Assembly (NCBI GenBank): GCA_036939355.1
Contig: JALLAP010001346.1
Coordinates: forward strand, 1 to 10,545
Length of the DNA stretch: 10,545 nt
DNA from: Thalassiosira profunda
Lineage: Eukaryota > Bacillariophyta > Thalassiosirophyceae > Thalassiosirales > Thalassiosiraceae
Direction of reading: 5' to 3'
Part shown: piece by piece, positions 6,612 to 10,545 of the stretch
How the letters are laid out: each line of letters starts with the position of its first letter
Numbering within the stretch: position 1 is the stretch's first letter
Notes under the pieces: model-generated
Seen by the model: the letters and a program-made list of their open reading frames with translations, nothing else
The model's database searches: none
Told to the model about the DNA's origin: nothing
Made by a program: the position numbers and the translations under genes

Positions 6612-8063
6612 TCACTGTGTGCTCGCGTGAGGGACGAACGAAGGAATGCCGGTGATCTCCCGTCCTAATATCAACGCGTGGATGTCGTGCGTGCCCTCGT
6701 AGGTATTCACGGCCTCGAGATTGCACATGTGTCGGATGATGTGATACTCGTCCGAGATTCCATTGCCTCCCAACATGTCCCTCGCCTGCCGTGCGACGTC
6801 CAGCGCCTTTCCGCAGCTGTTGCGTTTGACGAGGCTGATCATCGATGGCGACGCCTGCCCCTTCTCCATGAGGCGTCCCGTTTGGACGCACCCCAAGCGT
6901 CCCAAGGTGATTTCCGTCTCCATGTCCGCGAGCTTCTTCTGAATGAGCTGGTTGGCGCCGAGCGGAGCCCCAAACTGCTGCCGCTCCAGCACGTACTCGC
7001 GGGCGCGGTGGAAGCAATCTTCCGCGGCGCCCAGGGCGCCCCACGCGATGCCGTATCTTGCGTTGTTGAGGCAGCTGAACGGTCCCTTGAGGCCGGTGAC
7101 GTTCAGCTCGTGCGAAGCCGGGACGCGCACCTCCTCGAGGAAGATCATCCCGGTGTCACTGGCGCGGAGGCTCATCTTGCCCTCAATCTTGGGCGCCTCC
7201 AGGCCATCCGTGCCCTTTTCAATGAGGTAGCCCTTGATCTTCCCGTCCTCGTTGCGCGCCCAAACGACGAAGACGTCGGCGATCGGGGAGTTGGTGATCC
7301 AATTCTTGGCGCCGTTGAGGACGAATTCCTCGGTGGCCTCGTCGTAATAGGCCCGGGTTTCCATCGCCGACGGATCGCTCCCGTGGTTGGGCTCCGTCAA
7401 ACCGAAGCATCCCACCATGTTCCCCTGCGCCAGCTCCGGCAGATACTTCAGCTTCATCTCCTCGCTTCCGAACGCGTAGATCGGGTGCATCACGAGGCTG
7501 CTCTGGACGCTCATGGCGCTGCGATAGCTCGAGTCCACCCTCTCGACCTCCGCGGCAATGAGGCCGTACGAGACGTATCCCAGCCCCGCGCCCCCGTAGT
7601 ATTCAGGGATGGTTGGGCCAAGTAATCCCATCTCCCCCATCTTCTTCATGTCCGCATGGTTGAACCCAATCTCGTTGCGGTTGGCCTCGAGGATTTGGGG
7701 CTGGAGTTCTTGCTGGCAGAAGGAGTTGGCCGCCTCCTGGATGGCCACCTGCAACGAATGAGCACAAGATGTGAGCATTGCATAAAAAGCAAATGAGACA
7801 GAAACGCATCGGTCTCTTACCTCCTCATCGGTGAGCATGCTCTTGATATTGAGCGGATCGTCCCAGTGGAAGTGGCCACCGAATGTGTTCTTCACCTTCG
7901 GAGGCTCGTCCAGATCGTCGACGTGGGCCGTCGAGAATTTGCGAGCGGTTGTCAATCTCGCCGCCGCCTCGCGCCGGCTTCCGCCCACAGAGGCGGCGGC
8001 AACGGATGCGGCGTTTTGGGAGGCCTTGAGGGCCGTTCGGGCCAGGTGGGGCGAGCGCATCAT
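6612..8063 (-). CDS. GCDH: Glutaryl-CoA dehydrogenase, mitochondrial
   Basis: An FAD enzyme of the acyl-CoA dehydrogenase family. It oxidises and decarboxylates glutaryl-CoA to crotonyl-CoA and CO2 in lysine and tryptophan breakdown, passing electrons to ETF in the matrix. Exons are 8063-7821 and 7748-6612. The spliced length is 459 residues (human precursor 438). The first about 45 residues are Arg/Ala/Ser-rich with almost no acidic residues, as in a targeting peptide, up to about RKFSTA. Hallmarks in spliced numbering: [16 protein letters not shown] with Arg157 and Ser161, the residues equivalent to human Arg94/Ser98 that hold the glutaryl carboxylate; [14 protein letters not shown] at 195-208 (FAD/substrate loop); WITNS at 231-235; and [15 protein letters not shown] with the catalytic base Glu432. 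The Arg and the Glu context distinguish it from other family members. The start is the first of two adjacent ATGs. It is divergent from the carrier gene. Confidence 0.96.
   Translation of the reverse strand: MMRSPHLARTALKASQNAASVAAASVGGSRREAAARLTTARKFSTAHVDDLDEPPKVKNTFGGHFHWDDPLNIKSMLTDEEVRDRCVSVSFAFYAMLTSCAHSLQVAIQEAANSFCQQELQPQILEANRNEIGFNHADMKKMGEMGLLGPTIPEYYGGAGLGYVSYGLIAAEVERVDSSYRSAMSVQSSLVMHPIYAFGSEEMKLKYLPELAQGNMVGCFGLTEPNHGSDPSAMETRAYYDEATEEFVLNGAKNWITNSPIADVFVVWARNEDGKIKGYLIEKGTDGLEAPKIEGKMSLRASDTGMIFLEEVRVPASHELNVTGLKGPFSCLNNARYGIAWGALGAAEDCFHRAREYVLERQQFGAPLGANQLIQKKLADMETEITLGRLGCVQTGRLMEKGQASPSMISLVKRNSCGKALDVARQARDMLGGNGISDEYHIIRHMCNLEAVNTYEGTHDIHALILGREITGIPSFVPHASTQ
7749..7820 (-). 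other. Intron in the glutaryl-CoA dehydrogenase gene (72 bases, in frame, no stop)
   Basis: On the minus strand the donor is GAG|GTAAGAG (7820) and the acceptor ATTCGTTGCAG (ending at 7749). Both are good sites in phase 0. The intron is exactly 24 codons without a stop, so an unspliced reading stays open and would insert 24 residues (VRDRC...AHSLQ) between LTDEE and VAIQEAAN. Family alignment from memory has no such insert, so it is an intron. Confidence 0.88.
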
Positions 8064-8416
8064 CGTGCGTTCGTGTCAATCGGATCAAGAGGGGCGGGTG
8101 CCAGTTCTGTAGGATATCAGATTTTCGTTCTCAGCCGTGATGGCTGGCGCTTTGATTTCAAGCGGGCGGCCGTTATCCGGGCGCTTCGAGGTGATGGATT
8201 GGCCGTTCCGGTGATGTTATCGCGTGCCGCTTCTTCTGGTGGTCGCCGCCTTCATCTCCGCGGCGTCGTTTGGGTTCGCTTCTCGACTTCGTGATCTGTG
8301 ATCTGTGATTCAGTATCTTTGCCAGAGTGCGTGCGTGTGTCGATCCGGTCCCCCACCTTGCCATTGGCCATTACTTGGATGGCAGACAACCTCAGACAAC
8401 CCAGCAAACAACGACG
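8064..8416. promoter_or_regulatory. Shared divergent promoter region between dehydrogenase and carrier genes
   Basis: These 353 bases separate the two ATGs and hold both 5' UTRs and promoters. ATTGGCC occurs twice, followed by a near-identical TT context: 8198-8206 (ATTGGCCGTT) and 8363-8371 (ATTGGCCATT). Both are inverted CCAAT boxes, reading GGCCAAT on the minus strand toward the dehydrogenase. A short tandem GTGATCT repeat lies at 8291-8304. I see no convincing TATA box. The regulatory role is inference from position and motif. Confidence 0.5.
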
Positions 8417-9658
8417 ATGACGACAACGAGCCCGCCGCCTTCTGGCCTGCAGCGGCAGGAGACAGTGGCCACCAAGGCCGCCCACGGGGCCGCCGACATG
8501 ACCCGCCGGATGGTTTGCGGTGGCCTCGCCGGGATGATCGCCAAGGTATGAGAATGCATCTCACATGTGGTGCATTGCAAATCGGGTGCACCGTCATTGT
8601 CGGTCCTGCCCAGTCGCTCTCGATGTGGACTCTGTTGATCGCCGCATCCGGAAACAAGTCCGAGGGGTATGCATTGCATTGCACATCTACAACTCACATT
8701 GATCTCATTGTGATCACATCATGTGCACGCTAGACGGCCACCAACCCCCTCGATCGCATCCGCATGCTCTCCCAAACGGGCGAGCACGGCGCCGCATCCG
8801 GTGCCAAAGTGACGCCCTTCCAGCTCTACAAATCGATCCTACAGAACGAGGGCATCGTCGGACTGTGGGCCGGCAACGGCGCCAATTTGTTGAGGGTATT
8901 TCCCGCCAAGTCGATCGTCTTTGCAAGCAACGATTTTTACCGCAGCTGCTGGGGCTATTTGTACTGGGGATCGAACGAGGCGTATGCAGCGAATGCGGGG
9001 CAATTGCCGTGGGCGCTGTCGTTCCTGTCGGGCGGGATGGCGGGCATGAGTGCTTCGGCGGCAACGTATCCGCTGGATCTGGCGAGGGGCAGGATAACAG
9101 GCAAACTCGCCGGCCCGGGAGGCAAGAAGCATTACAAAGGCATTGTCAATACCGTGGTGGTGACGGCGCGCGAAGAGGGAGTTCGGGCATTGTACAAGGG
9201 CATCACACCGACGTTATTGGGCGCGATGCCGTACGAAGGGATAAAATTCGGAACCGTCGGGATACTGGATGCTACTTTTCCAAAGAAGGAAGACGACAAC
9301 AACGTGGTACGGAAATTGATGTTTGGGGGTGCCGGCGGAGCAACTGCGGGGGTGATGACGTATCCAAACGATACGATTCGGAGACTGCTGCAATTGCAGG
9401 GGAGCAAAGGTNGCAACTGCGGGGGTGATGACGTATCCAAACGATACGATTCGGAGACTGCTGCAATTGCAGGGGAGCAAAGGTACCACCGCACAGTTCA
9501 ATGGCTACTGGGACTGCGCAAAGAAGACATATGCAAAGTATGGAATCGAGAGATTCTACCGTGGCGCTGGAATAAACCTTGTGCGGATGGTTCCTAATAC
9601 GGCGATACAATTCGGTTCTTACGAGCTACTGAAGCAATGGACAGCAGACTATTTTTAA
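8417..9658 (+). CDS. Mitochondrial carrier family (SLC25) protein
   Basis: Exons are 8417-8545 and 8734-9658. Collapsing the overlap at N 9412 gives 326 residues, a normal carrier length. Three repeats carry the Px[D/E]xx[K/R] signature: PLDRIR (48-53), PLDLAR (156-161) and PNDTIR (254-259). Each is followed by the typical G-rich second-helix motif: LWAGNGANLLRVFP, LYKGITPTLLGAMP and FYRGAGINLVRMVP. Six transmembrane helices are expected in the inner mitochondrial membrane. The WxGNG and GLTP-like motifs resemble the CoA/adenine-nucleotide and ATP-Mg/Pi carrier group (SLC25A16, A42, A23-25). No EF-hands are present, so an SCaMC-type calcium domain is absent. The substrate cannot be fixed from this. 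The first in-frame ATG is 8417, and the first 25 or so residues are a Thr/Pro-rich lead. It is head to head with the dehydrogenase gene. Confidence 0.9.
8546..8733 (+). other. Intron in the mitochondrial carrier gene (188 bases)
   Basis: The donor AAG|GTATGAG is at 8546 and the acceptor ATGTGCACGCTAG ends at 8733. Phase 0 splicing joins GGLAGMIAK to TATNPLDRIR, reconstructing the first carrier helix and signature exactly. It is about twice as long as the other introns. Several GCATTGCA and ATGCATTGCATTGCA-like short repeats lie inside. Confidence 0.9.
9340..9484 (+). repeat. 72-base direct repeat flanking a single N (assembly gap) in the carrier gene
   Basis: Bases 9340-9411 and 9413-9484 are identical over 72 positions, with N at 9412. 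As written, the frame breaks and the PNDTIRRLLQLQG segment appears twice. Removing one copy plus the N gives a single third carrier repeat, QLQGSKG running into TTAQFNGYWD, and an intact protein. It is a contig overlap, not a fourth repeat. Confidence 0.94.
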
Positions 9659-9794
9659 GGTTGCCTAAACTGATGACACAGTCTCAATTGACTTCACATC
9701 CAACACCTAAATGCATCACTCTTCCTGCGCGCGCATCCTAAGACGACAGCACACGCAGGCACACACTCTTCCTCGACAGTGCAGTGCCACAACT
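9659..9794. other. Convergent 3' intergenic region (136 bases)
   Basis: This lies between the carrier stop and the stop of the minus-strand TPR-like gene. It is AC-rich with ACACACGCAGGCACACAC near 9750-9767. No coding signal, clear poly(A) hexamer or structured element is seen. Confidence 0.45.
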
Positions 9795-10545
9795 CTACTC
9801 AGCCCCGTCGAGGAACTTGAACCTCTCCTCCCGAATCTTTCTCCACGCCTTTTTGCTAGCACGCACTTCCTTCTTGATCTTCTCTTCCTCCTCCCGCTCC
9901 TTCTTGTTCGGATCCAAGATGCTCTCGAACGGTTCCATCACCCATTGGTCCCACAGACCCCGTTCAGCTTCCACTTTCTCCTTCTTTTTCTCCTGCTTGT
10001 TCATGTACACTTTGAGAGCGGCATCCTCCGCCTCGTCGTTCTTTTTCTGTGCCCGCAAGGCCTGCTCGAGGTATTTGTACAGCGTGATCGTCTCGTGGTG
10101 ATCGGGCCCAATGTCAGGACTCTGGCACCGCAGTTTGATGAGCGCCTTGAGCGTGGTCTCCGCCCACTCGTACAGGCCGTGGTGGAGGAACAATCCCGTT
10201 TCGGCAAAGTAGTCGAGAATGAACTGGATTTGTCGCAAGAGAATGAAGGGTTGCATTAGAATACGAGGCGTGAGAAGGTACGAAGTGCACATCTTATGCA
10301 CAACAAGCATTCGTACTCACCTTCTCGTGGTACCACTCCAGCGTCTCCAACGGCATGTCGGCCACGGCCTCCTCTGCCATGACGATCAGCTCGGCCATCG
10401 TCTTGCGGTCCAACCCCGCCAACGCCTCGAACGGGTCCCCAAACGTGTCGGTTGAGTACTCGAGGCAGTGCCGGTAGTGCCGGAATCCGTCCACGCCGCA
10501 CACCACCCACATGGGCCACAGATGGATCTGGATCTCGCAGATGTG
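9795..10545 (-). CDS. TPR-like protein with charged C-terminal tail (5' partial)
   Basis: Exons are 10545-10321 (open at the right edge) and 10223-9795, giving 217 visible residues ending FLDGAE with stop TAG/TGA-type termination at 9795. The visible N-terminal part reads HICEIQIHLWPM, then FRHYRHCLEY and LDRKTMAELI. The HVCEIQIH-type motif with a following H-Y-R is one I recall from stramenopile proteins with kinesin-light-chain-like TPRs. In the second exon, IGPDHHETITLYKYLEQALRAQKKNDEAED matches the KLC-type TPR pattern (G-P-D-H-x-x-T ... L ... A-x-x-x-x-x-x-E-A-E). After it comes a Lys/Glu-rich, probably helical tail (NKQEKKKEKVEAE, NKKEREEEEKIKKE). It has no signal peptide or membrane segment in view. 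Function is unknown; a scaffold or protein-binding role is inferred. Confidence 0.65.
10224..10320 (-). other. Intron in the TPR-like gene (97 bases)
   Basis: On the minus strand the donor GAGAAG|GTGAGTACG is at 10320. The acceptor CGACAAATCCAG ends at 10224, behind a pyrimidine-rich stretch and a CTAAT branch-like motif. Phase 0 joins EWYHEK to FILDYFAETG. The length is not a multiple of three, so retention would change the frame. Confidence 0.8.

Noticed and set aside
6678..7625. A 315-codon open frame on the plus strand
   Set aside because: It lies wholly antisense to the dehydrogenase exon, has no recognisable domain, and is explained by high third-position GC in the true gene.
8327..8416. 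N-terminal extension of the carrier from 8327
   Set aside because: It starts with GTG, not ATG. The first in-frame ATG is 8417.
9413..9484. A fourth carrier repeat or duplicated signature
   Set aside because: It is an exact nucleotide copy across an N, which is an assembly overlap. Carriers have three repeats and the collapsed protein has normal length.
1..10545. Bacterial-type features: operon, CRISPR, tRNA, rRNA, riboswitch
   Set aside because: No regularly spaced repeats, cloverleaf or rRNA-like sequence was noticed. Spliced genes show that this is eukaryotic nuclear DNA.

Overview
The window is nuclear DNA of a eukaryote, not a prokaryote. Its genes are split by short GT-AG introns (about 72-97 bases, one of 188), and two of them encode mitochondrial proteins. 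The large left-hand gene carries cysteine-rich and LRR modules that I associate with ochrophyte stramenopiles such as diatoms. That assignment comes from family resemblance, not from a search. I see no operon, CRISPR array, transposon or virus gene.

Layout. (1) 2-6444, plus strand: one very large gene, open at the left edge, for a secreted or type I membrane protein of which about 2,000 residues are visible. Its order is: Cys-rich domain, second Cys-rich domain, first LRR block, two EGF-like modules, propeller-like repeats, a helical Cys-containing stretch, second LRR block, an unrecognised domain, two EGF-like modules, one transmembrane helix, and a long acidic tail with no kinase. (2) 6612-8063, minus strand: glutaryl-CoA dehydrogenase with one 72-base intron that is a multiple of three and free of stops. 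(3) 8417-9658, plus strand: a mitochondrial carrier (SLC25) gene, head to head with the dehydrogenase across a 353-base shared promoter region. (4) 9795-10545, minus strand: the 3' part of a TPR-like gene that continues past the right edge.

Assembly quality matters here. The window has three single N bases (3708, 4572, 9412). Each is preceded by 72 bases that are repeated, fully or in part, just after it. The two full copies are in-exon contig overlaps. Removing 73 bases at each restores an open frame in the LRR gene and in the carrier. The large gene also has two places (841-875 and 3185-3296) where the frame changes, from either a missing base or an unrecognised intron.

Functionally, the dehydrogenase (lysine/tryptophan breakdown in the mitochondrial matrix) and the carrier (inner membrane) may be co-expressed from the shared promoter. 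The large surface protein looks like a receptor-like or adhesion protein and is the most novel object in the window.
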